Positions 7,757-17,476 of a stretch of DNA of 64,000 nt are shown piece by piece (the stretch's first letter is position 1; the number at the start of each line of letters is the position of its first letter). The position numbers were made by a program, and so were the translations under genes. The notes under the pieces are model-generated. The model saw only the letters and a list, made by a program, of their open reading frames with translations, did no database searches and had not been told where the DNA came from. The stretch comes from Phycisphaerales bacterium (GTDB taxonomy: Bacteria; Planctomycetota; Phycisphaerae; UBA1845): positions 310,001-374,000 of the forward strand of contig JACKHG010000002.1 of NCBI GenBank assembly GCA_020639115.1, written 5' to 3'.

Positions 7757-10700
7757 ATGACACGGACCGAGCGGTGCAGCGGACCGAAGCGAACAGTACG
7801 GGCGTGCGTCGCATTTTCGGGGGCGCACCGGCGTGTCTGCGTTGGGGGGACGCTCGTGTTCGCGTGCCTGCTGACGGCGGCGAGCTTCGCGGAGGACTGC
7901 AACAGCAATGGTATTCCCGATGGCGCCGAGTTGTCGCTGACGTCGCGACTTTACTGGTCGAACACGGAGCTGGATTCACTGCAGCAGGTCAATCCGGACG
8001 GGAGCGGCCTGCAGACGATTCTCTCGATGTTCGGCGTGAGTGCCTGCGCGGTGGACAGCGGTGCCGGCAAGATCTACTGGTCGCAGGAGCGGGCGATCTG
8101 GCGCGCCAACCTCGACGGCTCGCAACAGGAGATCGTTGTGGCGCCGATTGGGCTCGAGGGCCCGCAAGCGATTGCCATCCATGGCGCGGCGGGGCACCTG
8201 TACTGGGTGACGGGCAGCGGGCGGATCCGCCGGGCCAATCTGGACGGAACCGGCGTCACCGTGCTCGTGCCTGATGATTTTGCAGGCGGATCGGCCAAAC
8301 GCTCGCTCGTGCTGGTTCCGGAGGAGGGGCGCATGTACTGGGTTTCGATCGCGGGGATCAGCCGCGCCCATCTCGACGGCAGTGATGTCGAGCTGATCGT
8401 CGACCTGCCCGATACGTTTGCCAGCGCCCTGGCGGTGGACGCGCGGCACGACAAGCTCTACTGGGCGGAATGGCTCGAGGTATGGGTGGCGGATACCGAC
8501 GGGAACAACGCTCAGTCGGTCAGTTCCATTTCGTTCTTCAACGCGCCTGACGGACTGGCGGTCGATACGACCCACAACTGGCTCTACGTCACGGACTCCG
8601 CCCCGGGAGAGATCAACCACATTCGCCTGTCGCGTTTCGCGCTCGGCAGCGAGGAGCGCGAAATTCTGCTGATCACTCCGGGACACGCGGACCACCTGCT
8701 GGTTACCGCGCCGACGCCGGACTGCGACAACAACGGGGTGCCGGACGCGTGCGATCCGGACTGCAACACGAACGGACATCCCGACGCCTGTGAGGTCGCC
8801 GCGGGAACCAGCACGGACTGCAACCAAAATGGAATTCCCGACACATGCGATGTGGCGGAGCCCGCCGCGGACTGCAATGGGAACGGTGTACCGGACGGCT
8901 GCGATGCCGCGGAGCGGCCCTTCTCCGTCACGGTGCCGGGGGCGGTCAGCACGCCCAACGGGAGTTCGATTCATTTCCTGGTCGCGCCGCCGATCGCGGT
9001 GAGCACGGTGACGTTCGAGGTTCAGCTGCTTGCAGGCCATGGCCCCGGTACGTTCAGCGTCTTCATCAACGGTGATTACGTCGGCGCGGCCGCGGTTCCC
9101 GTAGTGCCGCAATGCGGCTTCCTGCCGCCCGTTACGCTGGAGATTTCCGCCGAGGACTTCAATGCAGCCGTCGCGTTTGCGGATGCGGGACTGGTCCAGG
9201 TGAGTGTCATGCTGAATTCGCTCGGGAGCTGCGGCAATTCGGCGATTCTGCTGACGGTGAACTACACCGGCGTCGTGAGCCGCGACTGCAATCTGAACGG
9301 TCGACTGGATGATTGCGAAATCGCCGCGGGCAGCGCGGTCGACGCCGACCACGACGGCGCAATCGACAACTGCATTCCCGACTGCAATGAAAACGGTATT
9401 GCCGATGTCATCGACGTGTCCGCAGCATCCAAGATCTACTGGACCGACCGGGACCAGCGATTGATTCGGCGCAGCAACCTGGACGGCTCGGGTCTGGAGG
9501 ACGTGGTAACCGCCGGCCTGGTTCAGCCGCTGGGGCTCGAGGTGGACCGCGCCCACGGCAAGATGTACTGGGCGGATTACGGATCGCCGGGCGGCATCAA
9601 GCGCGCCAACCTTGACGGAACGGCTGTCGAGGTCGTGGTCGTGGAGGATTTCGTACCCGATCTGAAGCTGGACCTGGACAATGGGAAAATCTACTGGACC
9701 TCCGTGGTCAACGACCACCTCCGCCGCGCGAACCTGGATGGTTCGGTGATCGAGGACGTGGTTATCGGCATCGATGCGCCCGATGCGCTGGCACTCGATG
9801 TTGCCGGAGGCAAGGTGTACTTCACGAACCTGCTCGCCGGCACGCTCCACCGGGCGGACTTGGCGGGCGGCGGATTTGAGAACCTGATCACGAGTGGGCT
9901 GACGCTACCGGCGGACCTGGCGCTGAACGCGAGTGCCGGCTGGCTGTACTGGGTCGACAGCGGCAGCGGCCGGCTGGAGCGTGCCCACCTTGACGGCACG
10001 GCGCGCGAGACGCTGCGGACCGGACTGGAGACGCCGGAAGCGCTCACGTTGGATGTGGCGGGTGGATGGGTCTACTGGACCGAGCGGGGCGGCGCGCTGA
10101 TTCGGCGCGCAGACCTGACTGGCCAGAACGTCCAGACGGTGGTGGCGATCGCCTTTCCCGGTCATGGGTTGGCGCTGGCCTTGCGCTCACCGGACTGCGA
10201 CGGCAACGGCGTTCCGGACGAGTGCGATCTGGACGCCGGTGCACCTGACTGCAACGCGAACGGCGTGCCGGATGGCTGCGAACTGGCGGGCGGCGCCGCA
10301 GACTGCAATGCCAATGCCATTCCCGACGATTGCGAGGACGACTGCGACGGAAACGGCGTGCCCGACGATTGCGACCTGGCCGATGGGGCTCCTGACTGCG
10401 ATGGCAACGGAGTTCCCGACGGTTGCGAGGTCGTATCGGGAGTCTCGACCGACTGCAACGCGAACGGCGTACTCGACCTGTGCGATATCGCCGCGGGAAC
10501 GAGCGCGGACTGCAACGGCAACAGCCGGCCGGACGAATGCCTGCGCTGCTCGGAGGCGGATATCGTCTTCATCATGGACACGTCGGGCACGATGCTCGAC
10601 GAGGCGAGTGCGCTGTGCAGTCGGATTCTCGCCATCGACGCGGCGCTAACCGCCCGGGGGATCGACGCGAACCTGACGCTCCTGGGCATCACGGCCCAGC

Positions 10701-13138
10701 CAGGCGCACCGTTCGATTGCCTGGACGACACCGTGCTGGGCCTTTTCGGTGCGACGGTGCCGGGCAACGGCGCCTGTGGTCCGCTGGATGCCGTTGTTGC
10801 GCCCGAAGGTGACCAGGAGAACTGGGCGCCGGCGACGGCACTCGTCGCCGAGTACTTCAACTGGCGCCAGAACGTGGCGCGGCTCATCATCCCGATCAGC
10901 GACGAAGCCGCCTGTCAGGGATCACCGTGCAACCAGGAAGACATCCTCGCGGTGGCGAATGCCGTTGATGTCGCGAGCGTGCACGGTGTGAAAGTTTCTC
11001 CCATTGTCGCTTACAACCCGACCGACTTCAGTTGCCGCTACGGGCTAGCGCAGCAGCTCGCCATGGGGACGGAGGGGCAAGTGTTCCTGAGCTTCAAACC
11101 AGCGGAGGATCTCGCCGACGGCATCGTCATGCTGGTCGACAGCGCGTGCACGGGGGAACTCGACTGCAACGTCAACGGTATCCCGGATGATTGCGATATC
11201 GCCAGCGGGACCGAGGCCGACTGCAATACCAATGCGCTGCCCGACACGTGCGAGCTTGCTGGGAATGACTGCGACAGCAACGGTGTTCCCGACGAGTGCG
11301 ATGCGGACTGCAATGCGAACGGAAAGGTCGATGGCTGCGAGTTCGCGGGCGAGTCCCAGGTGTTCTGGACGGACGGTCTCGCGGACAGCCTGCAGGGGCA
11401 GTGGCTGGACGGGACCAACCTGCTGACGGTCGCGGCGGGACAGAGTATTCCGCGCGGCGTCAAGCTCGATCGAGCGGCTGGGCGGGTCTACTGGATCGAC
11501 GACGCGTCGAATACGCTGCGCCGCGCCGATTACGATGGCAACAACATCGAGGATGTCGTCACGAATGGCCTGAACAGCCCAGTCGATCTGGCGCTGGATC
11601 TGGGTGCCGGAAAGGTCTACATCACGGACGCGGACCGGATCCTGCGCGCCGATCTGGACGGTTCAAACCTGCAGACGTTTCTGAGCACCGGCTTCTGCCC
11701 CGGTTCACTCGCGCTCGACCTCGCCGACCAGCGGATGTACTGGGCCAACCCCTGCGCCGATGTCATCCGCCGCGCGCGGCTCGACGGGACGGACGTCGAA
11801 GACGTCGTGCAAGTCGACACGCAGGATATCGCGCTCGATCTGGTCCGCGGCAAGATCTACTGGACGTACCTTCCCGGCGACGTGATCCAGCGGGCCAACC
11901 TGGACGGCACGGATGTGGAGACGGTCGTGGCGGGCGTCGACGTGGCCCGGCAGGTGGCGCTCGACGCGAGTGCGGGCAAGGTTTACTGGTTTGACGACGG
12001 TCCCGACCTGCTGCGCCGCGCCAACCTTGACGGGAACGACGTGGAGACGCTTCTCGAGCTTTCCAACCAGGTGCACAGCATCGCGCTCGACTTGCCGACC
12101 TCGGACTGCGACGGCAACGCGGTGCCCGACGAGTGCGAAGAGGATTGTGACGGCAACGGACAGCCCGACGCCTGCGATCTGGCCGGGCCGGCGTTTCCCG
12201 CGGGCCACGCGTTGCGCTTCGATGGGGTGGCGGCGCACCTGCTGATTCCCTCGGCGCTCGAACTGCGGCCCGCGAATAACTTCACGATCGAGGTCTGGAT
12301 CAACGTGGCGGCGCTGGGCGCTCCACAGCAGATCGTGCATCACGACGATAACGGCGGCGGCGACGATGCGTACGTGTTGCAGGTCACGGCGGATGGACAC
12401 GTGCTGTTTGCTGCCACCAATGCACACGGCTTCTCGGCACAGTCGGTGGTTTCGTCACGATTGGTGACGCCGGGCCGCTGGTACCACGTTGCCGGCGTGT
12501 ACGATCATGCGGTGCTGCGCGTGTACGTGGATGGTCAGGAGACCAGCAAGGCAGCCGCAGGGGACGTGGTCTACGCGGGGTTCGACTACGTGAACATCGG
12601 CCGGCGCGGCGGGAGCAACTCGCCCGACACGGCGTTCTTCGCGGGCGCGATCGACGAGCTGCGCTTCTGGAACCGGGTGCTCAGTCACGCAGAGCTGCAG
12701 GCCGGAGCGCGGGTTCCGCTCACCGGCAGCGAGCCGGGTCTGGTTGGCTACTGGAAGTTCGACGAGGGTGCCGGACAGGCCGCCGCCGATGCGGTGGGGG
12801 GCCACGACGGGGCGCTCGTCAACGGGCCGGTCTGGCAGGTGCTGCCCGCCGGCGTATTGAGTGGGGACTGCAACGGTAATGGAATTCCCGATACGTGTGA
12901 AACGGACACGGACGCCGACGGCGTGATCGACGACTGCAGCGCCTGTGCCGGCGGGGCGGCAAGCGGGGATACCGATGGTGACGGCGACGTGGACCTGGCG
13001 GACTACCGCAGGCTCGAGCCGTGTCTCGCGGGTCCACAGGGTGGCGCCGCGCCGGACTGCGCGTGCTTTGACTTCGATGGCGACCGGGACGTCGACCTGC
13101 AGGACTTCGCGGCGTTCCAGGTCGTGGGGGGCGGTTGA
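7757..13138 (+). CDS. Giant secreted protein: three YWTD propellers, DCNxNGxPDxC repeats, VWA, LamG and dockerin-like domains
   Basis: The 1,793-residue product starts at the ATG at 7757, 8 bases after GGAGG; a neighbouring in-frame ATG is at 7751. A long signal peptide ends near residue 45. Three blocks of six YWTD-like motifs each (encoded at about 7945-8700, 9430-10185 and 11355-12095) predict three six-bladed beta-propellers. Between and around them are 21 short repeats of the form DCNxNGxPDxCD, which combine a calcium-loop pattern with two cysteines. A von Willebrand A domain begins with a DTSGT metal site (Asp941). A LamG-like domain is encoded at about 12190-12800 and a double EF-hand dockerin-like domain at the C-terminus. 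The build suggests a calcium-stabilised adhesin or matrix protein. No enzyme motif is visible. Its target is unknown. Confidence 0.85.
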   Translation: MTRTERCSGPKRTVRACVAFSGAHRRVCVGGTLVFACLLTAASFAEDCNSNGIPDGAELSLTSRLYWSNTELDSLQQVNPDGSGLQTILSMFGVSACAVDSGAGKIYWSQERAIWRANLDGSQQEIVVAPIGLEGPQAIAIHGAAGHLYWVTGSGRIRRANLDGTGVTVLVPDDFAGGSAKRSLVLVPEEGRMYWVSIAGISRAHLDGSDVELIVDLPDTFASALAVDARHDKLYWAEWLEVWVADTDGNNAQSVSSISFFNAPDGLAVDTTHNWLYVTDSAPGEINHIRLSRFALGSEEREILLITPGHADHLLVTAPTPDCDNNGVPDACDPDCNTNGHPDACEVAAGTSTDCNQNGIPDTCDVAEPAADCNGNGVPDGCDAAERPFSVTVPGAVSTPNGSSIHFLVAPPIAVSTVTFEVQLLAGHGPGTFSVFINGDYVGAAAVPVVPQCGFLPPVTLEISAEDFNAAVAFADAGLVQVSVMLNSLGSCGNSAILLTVNYTGVVSRDCNLNGRLDDCEIAAGSAVDADHDGAIDNCIPDCNENGIADVIDVSAASKIYWTDRDQRLIRRSNLDGSGLEDVVTAGLVQPLGLEVDRAHGKMYWADYGSPGGIKRANLDGTAVEVVVVEDFVPDLKLDLDNGKIYWTSVVNDHLRRANLDGSVIEDVVIGIDAPDALALDVAGGKVYFTNLLAGTLHRADLAGGGFENLITSGLTLPADLALNASAGWLYWVDSGSGRLERAHLDGTARETLRTGLETPEALTLDVAGGWVYWTERGGALIRRADLTGQNVQTVVAIAFPGHGLALALRSPDCDGNGVPDECDLDAGAPDCNANGVPDGCELAGGAADCNANAIPDDCEDDCDGNGVPDDCDLADGAPDCDGNGVPDGCEVVSGVSTDCNANGVLDLCDIAAGTSADCNGNSRPDECLRCSEADIVFIMDTSGTMLDEASALCSRILAIDAALTARGIDANLTLLGITAQPGAPFDCLDDTVLGLFGATVPGNGACGPLDAVVAPEGDQENWAPATALVAEYFNWRQNVARLIIPISDEAACQGSPCNQEDILAVANAVDVASVHGVKVSPIVAYNPTDFSCRYGLAQQLAMGTEGQVFLSFKPAEDLADGIVMLVDSACTGELDCNVNGIPDDCDIASGTEADCNTNALPDTCELAGNDCDSNGVPDECDADCNANGKVDGCEFAGESQVFWTDGLADSLQGQWLDGTNLLTVAAGQSIPRGVKLDRAAGRVYWIDDASNTLRRADYDGNNIEDVVTNGLNSPVDLALDLGAGKVYITDADRILRADLDGSNLQTFLSTGFCPGSLALDLADQRMYWANPCADVIRRARLDGTDVEDVVQVDTQDIALDLVRGKIYWTYLPGDVIQRANLDGTDVETVVAGVDVARQVALDASAGKVYWFDDGPDLLRRANLDGNDVETLLELSNQVHSIALDLPTSDCDGNAVPDECEEDCDGNGQPDACDLAGPAFPAGHALRFDGVAAHLLIPSALELRPANNFTIEVWINVAALGAPQQIVHHDDNGGGDDAYVLQVTADGHVLFAATNAHGFSAQSVVSSRLVTPGRWYHVAGVYDHAVLRVYVDGQETSKAAAGDVVYAGFDYVNIGRRGGSNSPDTAFFAGAIDELRFWNRVLSHAELQAGARVPLTGSEPGLVGYWKFDEGAGQAAADAVGGHDGALVNGPVWQVLPAGVLSGDCNGNGIPDTCETDTDADGVIDDCSACAGGAASGDTDGDGDVDLADYRRLEPCLAGPQGGAAPDCACFDFDGDRDVDLQDFAAFQVVGGG

Positions 13139-13186
13139 GCCGAAGGCACCAGCCGCTTCCGCCCGCCAAGTCAGGGGGAGGGAACC

Positions 13187-13224
13187 CTAGAGCAAGTTCT
13201 ATCCATCCGTAGCGGATTGGCCCC
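13187..13224. repeat. Copy 1 of a 38-bp dispersed intergenic repeat
   Basis: The sequence begins CTAGAGCAAG and ends in GCCCC; it matches 25120-25157 at 29 of 38 positions without gaps. It lies about 50 bases after the giant gene's stop. Directly after it, CCCCTG (13221-13226) and CAGGGG (13242-13247) could pair around a 15-base loop. Confidence 0.5.
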
Positions 13225-13247
13225 TGTCTATTACGCGGATTCAGGGG

Positions 13248-13793
13248 TCACGACGCAACACGTGGATTGCGAACGCGCTCGCAATGGCGATTCGACCTTT
13301 GCCGGTTTCGCCGGGCCGGGCGGGGTCCGTCGTTCCGGCAAATTACATGTGCATGCAGGCGCGTAGTGCCCGCAGTGGCGAAGTGCGGGTGACGTCCCGA
13401 CGAACCGCGTGTGCAGGGTCTGGAGTTGTTGTCAGGCAGAGACTCGAGGACGCATTTCGGGAAGTTCGTGCCGCATTCTGGACAGCGCGGTACCGACAGT
13501 CCGTGGAGAGGATAGAAGCAACGCCAGCAGACCGGCTCTCGGAAGCCATCGGTCTTCGCGCATCGGAAGAGGGCGCGGCAGACGCGACACCGACGATCCA
13601 ATGAGCGCCAACCGGTTGGTGGGGAGCCCTGAAGAATAAGCCCGAGCACCGCGGTGATGGGGATGCCCAGGGCGATCCTGCACAGATTCGCGAACGTGAA
13701 GCACACTGGCGATTGGTTTTCACCGCGGCAGGTCGGGCACACGGTGGCCCACAGCGATGGGTAGCGCGGTCGGTTGGGTCGCAGTTCGCTCAT
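13248..13793 (-). CDS. Small membrane protein with zinc-ribbon cysteine pairs
   Basis: The product has 181 residues. The start is taken at the ATG at 13793; the longer frame to 14039 overlaps the next gene and is noise. Cysteine pairs lie at C19/C22 (CPTC), C69/C72, C89/C92 (CWRC) and C104/C107 (CPECG), the last two forming the CxRC-Y-L-G-L...RCPECG pattern common in planctomycete zinc-ribbon proteins. A probable membrane helix covers residues about 35-54. The tail beyond residue 125 is Arg/His-rich and may be non-conserved run-on. Function is unknown. Confidence 0.6.
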   Translation of the reverse strand: MSELRPNRPRYPSLWATVCPTCRGENQSPVCFTFANLCRIALGIPITAVLGLILQGSPPTGWRSLDRRCRVCRALFRCAKTDGFREPVCWRCFYPLHGLSVPRCPECGTNFPKCVLESLPDNNSRPCTRGSSGRHPHFATAGTTRLHAHVICRNDGPRPARRNRQRSNRHCERVRNPRVAS

Positions 13794-13824
13794 CGAGATA
13801 GCGGCCTGCACGGCGGCTGTGGGG

Positions 13825-14097
13825 TCATTTTCCGTTGCTCTCGTCGACGGCTCGGCGCACGCGATCAGCCGTCCATGACCGCAGTGACTGCGGCATGACC
13901 CAGATGACGTTGGAACGGAACTTGCCCCGGGCGTCGATGAGGCGGAACGCCAGGGTGTGGTCGCGGGGCGCGCGGTGGCCGCCCAGGTCGCCGTGGCTGC
14001 AGAAGCGCAGGGTGTACTGCGGGAACGCCTCCCGGGCAACGCTTTCCAGATGTTGCAGCCCCTCCTTGCTCGGTTTGGGGTTGGCGTGGCGTTTCAT
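13825..14097 (-). CDS. Hypothetical 90-residue protein
   Basis: The start is the ATG at 14097 (MKRHANPKPSKEGLQHLES); the longer frame to 14283 runs through the tRNA-Ser gene and is rejected. The composition is that of a small soluble alpha/beta protein (residues such as FRLIDARGKFRSNVIWVMPQS), with no signal peptide, membrane helix or cysteine motif. It lies 31 bases before the zinc-ribbon gene on the same strand and may be co-transcribed with it. The family is not recognised. Confidence 0.6.
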   Translation of the reverse strand: MKRHANPKPSKEGLQHLESVAREAFPQYTLRFCSHGDLGGHRAPRDHTLAFRLIDARGKFRSNVIWVMPQSLRSWTADRVRRAVDESNGK

Positions 14098-14202
14098 GCT
14101 GAAGGATCGCTGACGGGCACGATGCGGCGGTCGTCGCGCGGTGACGCAGTCAGCCGCGACGGCATCCCGTCCCGTCCCGAACGGTTTTGATGCTGGAAAA
14201 AC

Positions 14203-14289
<87 letters not shown>

Positions 14290-14444
14290 ATGGTGCGGCG
14301 GAGCGGGCCCCCGGCGCGGTTGGCGGCTGGGGGGCGGTCGCAGCCGGCGAATCGCCTAGGGTATCCGGTTCGGGGCGGTCGGGCAAGGTTCGGCGGGCAA
14401 TCCGCCGGGTCGGGCGGGCCGCCGGGCTACCGCGCGGCTGGGGG

Positions 14445-17414
14445 TTACTCGGCGGTTCCGTTGGGCTTGAGGACGGCGCCGCGCTGGTTGCGGCCGTCGA
14501 TGCGGATTTCGAGGGGTTCGGGCAGGCGGATGTGGCGGACGTGGGGGGTTTCCGTGACGAGGGGCTGGCCCGCCAGCCAGTCCCAGTCGACGCGTCCGGA
14601 GTGGATGTTGGGGTCGACGGTGAAGTAGCCCACGCCGAGCGAGGTCAGGTTCTGGAAGAAGTGGGTGCCCTGCGAGAGGGTCACGCGAAAGTCGGCGAGC
14701 GACGTTTCGACGATGACGCGGGCGCTCGAGATCTGGTCCCACGATACTGGAATTCCCAGCCAGCGGTCGGCGGTGCCCCAGCGGCCCGGGCCGATCATGA
14801 GGCTGGAGCGCTTGTCGGCGACGAGCTGGAGGTTGAGCTGGGCGATCTCGCCGGCGATCTCGCGGGTGAGGCCGGAGTCGAACGTGGCGGGGTTGACGTA
14901 GAGGATGTCGTGGATGCCGCGGACGCGCCCGTTGCCGAGGGCCTTCTCGCTATAGCAGATGGTTTCATCCGGTTCGATGTCGTCGATCCGCACGCTCTCG
15001 TACTCCTCGTTGAGGATGATCGGGCGGATCTGGAGAAACCCGAAGCTCATCGGCTTGGTGGTCATGTCCACGGCGAACTCGATTTCGACGGGGCCGGCGG
15101 TGCCCTCCTGGCTCTGGTCGAGCAGCATGCGGAGGATGTCGGCGAGGGGGAACACGTTACTCTTGAGCACGTGGGCGAAGGTGACCAGGCGCGCCCCGGG
15201 CCGTTCGATGCCGTCGTAGACGGTGTCGTTCTGCGGCGAGTAGACGCCGCCGATGTGGGCCAGCGTGCCGTCGCGTTCGGCCTCGTCGAGGTCGAGGAGC
15301 AGGTGGTTCGCCTCGGAGCTGGCGGTGGGGTAGACCTCGGGGTGGCTCGTGTCGAGCGCCCAGAACTTGCGCTGCGAGTAGGTCAGCACGTCCTCGGTGG
15401 TGGCGAACTGCGGGAGCACCTCGGGGTGATTGGGGGAAAACATCAGGACCTGCCCGCCCTCGACGACCATCTTGCCGAGTCCGAGGGCGACGCAGGCGAC
15501 GCCTTCCTCGGGGGCCATGTCGCCGATGGGGTAGAAGTTGTACGAGCGGGCCACGCCGGAGAAGGTCGGGTAGAAGCGGCCGTTGTGGTGGCTGCCGACG
15601 ATCTGCTGGAGGATGACGGCCATCTTCTCCTCCTCGACGTGGCGGCCGGTGGCGTCGAGGTAGCGTTTGGCGGCCTGGAAGAAGGTGGAGGCGTAGACGC
15701 GTTTGACGGCTTCGCAGAGCTGGTCGAGGCGGACGGCGAGGTCGGGGTGGTTGTTGGGCAGCATGTGGGTGAAGTAGATGCCCGCGAACGGCTGACCCTG
15801 GGAGTCCTCGAGCAGGCTGCTGGAGCGTACGGCGAGGGGGTAGCGTACGAAGCGGAGGAACGCCGCCAGGTCGTGGGTGATTTCCTTGGGCAGCTTGGCG
15901 GCGAGGAACATCTGGGTGATGCGTTCGTCGGGCACGTCCTCGACGGCGAAGCCGCGCAGGCCGTTGTCGTCGAGGAAGCGGTCGAAGACGTCGGTGCCGA
16001 GGGAGGCGCTGTTGGGCACAAAGATGTCGACGTCGGGGAACCGGTTGCGCAGGCCGTGGTGGCGCATGAGGGCGTTGATGAAGGCGAGGCCGCGGGCCTT
16101 GCCGCCGATCGAGCCGCTGCCGATGCGGGTGAAGCTGTTGATGACGTCGAACTTCGCGGGTGAGAAGTCGGTGATGACGCCGGCCTGGTGCTTGTCGCGG
16201 AATTCGGCGAGGGACCGGATGAGGTAGTGGCGGATATCCTCGAGGTTGGGAAAGTCGGTAACCTTGACCGGTTGGATGCGTGACGCGAGTTCGAACTCGG
16301 TGCGGGCCATCAACCAGTTGCTGAAGTGGTTGTGCTGGGCGTGGAAGGCGACGGAGTCGACGGGCACGCGGGCGAGGGTTTCCTCGAGGTCGCGGAGGTC
16401 GCGGGCGCGGCCGACCTCGACGCCGCGCGGGTCGCGGAAGACGAAGTCGCCGAAGCCGAGGTTGTTGAGGATGAAGTCGCGCAGGTGGCGGAGCAGGTTG
16501 CGCGACTTCTTGTTGATGAAGCAGGCGTTGAGGCCCTCGGCGTCGCGCTGGAAGACGGAGTCGGACGACTGGAGCAGCAGGGGCAGGTGGGGGTCGTGGT
16601 CGCGGATCAGCCGGGCGAGTTCGATGCCGGCGCGGCTGTTGGGGGCGCCGCCGCGCGAGAAGCGGATGTCCGAAATCACGCCGAGCAGGTTCTTCTGGTA
16701 GCGCCAGTAGAGGTCGCAGGCCTCCTCGAAGGTTTCCGCGAGCACGATGCGCGGCCGGGCGCGCATGCGCAGCAGGCGGTGCATGAGGTTGACGCCGTCG
16801 GCGATGAGCGCCTGGGTCAGCTTCATCAGCTCGGTGTAGATGAGCGGCAGGTAGGTCGAGTAGAAGCGCACCGAGTTTTCGACGAGCAGGATGACGCGCA
16901 CGTTGCCGAGGCGGGTGTCGTGCTCGACGTTGAGCAGATCCTCGACGAACTTGATGATGGCGAGGAGGATCTTCGCATCGCCGTTCCAGACGAAGACGCG
17001 GTCGATCGTCGCGCTGCGGTGGATGCCGGGCTCGCGCATGATCGCGCGGGCGTCGTCGGCGAGCACGACGACGGGCATCTCGGGACGCTTCTCCTTCACC
17101 GCGGCTGCGAACTCCGGGACGGTCGTCGATCCCAGCCGGGTCATGGTGATGACGAGGTCGACGGTCTGGTCGTCGAGGAATTCGAGGGCCTCGTGGCCGG
17201 TGGACACGCGCGAGACGCGGGGCGCGTGGGACAGGTTCATGTCGAGGTATTCGCTGGTGATGAGCTCGGTGAGCAGGCCGTCCTCCTCGAGGATGAACGA
17301 TTCGTAGAGGCTGGAGACGAGGAGGACGTGCTGCACCCGGTGCGGCATGAGGTTGTGGAAACCACCGAAGTAGACGTTGAGGTCGTCGGGCTGGGTTCCC
17401 GCGGGGTTCATCAT
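14445..17414 (-). CDS. Receiver-like / PEP-pyruvate-binding (PEP synthase N-domain) protein
   Basis: The 989-residue protein has two receiver-like segments (about residues 28-130 and 165-300), then a PPDK/PEP-synthase N-terminal ATP-grasp domain from about residue 430 (GGKARGLAFIN, VRSSSLLEDSQGQPFAG, closing with LQIRPI) and a C-terminal unknown region (LMIGPGRWGT). The phosphohistidine swivel domain and the PEP-binding barrel of true PEP synthases are absent, so it cannot carry out the whole reaction alone. The first receiver-like segment has Thr where the phosphoacceptor Asp is expected (VITMTR); the second has an Asp in GVISDIRF. Two ATGs stand in tandem at 17414 and 17411. It is probably a regulatory or nucleotide-binding protein; the function is not known. 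Confidence 0.8.
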   Translation of the reverse strand: MMNPAGTQPDDLNVYFGGFHNLMPHRVQHVLLVSSLYESFILEEDGLLTELITSEYLDMNLSHAPRVSRVSTGHEALEFLDDQTVDLVITMTRLGSTTVPEFAAAVKEKRPEMPVVVLADDARAIMREPGIHRSATIDRVFVWNGDAKILLAIIKFVEDLLNVEHDTRLGNVRVILLVENSVRFYSTYLPLIYTELMKLTQALIADGVNLMHRLLRMRARPRIVLAETFEEACDLYWRYQKNLLGVISDIRFSRGGAPNSRAGIELARLIRDHDPHLPLLLQSSDSVFQRDAEGLNACFINKKSRNLLRHLRDFILNNLGFGDFVFRDPRGVEVGRARDLRDLEETLARVPVDSVAFHAQHNHFSNWLMARTEFELASRIQPVKVTDFPNLEDIRHYLIRSLAEFRDKHQAGVITDFSPAKFDVINSFTRIGSGSIGGKARGLAFINALMRHHGLRNRFPDVDIFVPNSASLGTDVFDRFLDDNGLRGFAVEDVPDERITQMFLAAKLPKEITHDLAAFLRFVRYPLAVRSSSLLEDSQGQPFAGIYFTHMLPNNHPDLAVRLDQLCEAVKRVYASTFFQAAKRYLDATGRHVEEEKMAVILQQIVGSHHNGRFYPTFSGVARSYNFYPIGDMAPEEGVACVALGLGKMVVEGGQVLMFSPNHPEVLPQFATTEDVLTYSQRKFWALDTSHPEVYPTASSEANHLLLDLDEAERDGTLAHIGGVYSPQNDTVYDGIERPGARLVTFAHVLKSNVFPLADILRMLLDQSQEGTAGPVEIEFAVDMTTKPMSFGFLQIRPIILNEEYESVRIDDIEPDETICYSEKALGNGRVRGIHDILYVNPATFDSGLTREIAGEIAQLNLQLVADKRSSLMIGPGRWGTADRWLGIPVSWDQISSARVIVETSLADFRVTLSQGTHFFQNLTSLGVGYFTVDPNIHSGRVDWDWLAGQPLVTETPHVRHIRLPEPLEIRIDGRNQRGAVLKPNGTAE

Positions 17415-17476
17415 GGTTAACCACCTGTCGCCGCGTTCAGAAGCGTCGGGGTCGTAGGCTGTGCCTGCGATTCAAT

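Noticed and set aside
7976..9850. A long minus-strand frame opposite the giant propeller protein
   Set aside because: It mirrors the repeated YWTD units of the plus strand and has no independent start signal.
15157..17424. A 755-residue minus-strand frame rich in Arg and Pro
   Set aside because: It is offset by one base from the 989-residue gene and has no sensible composition; the other frame has clear family motifs.
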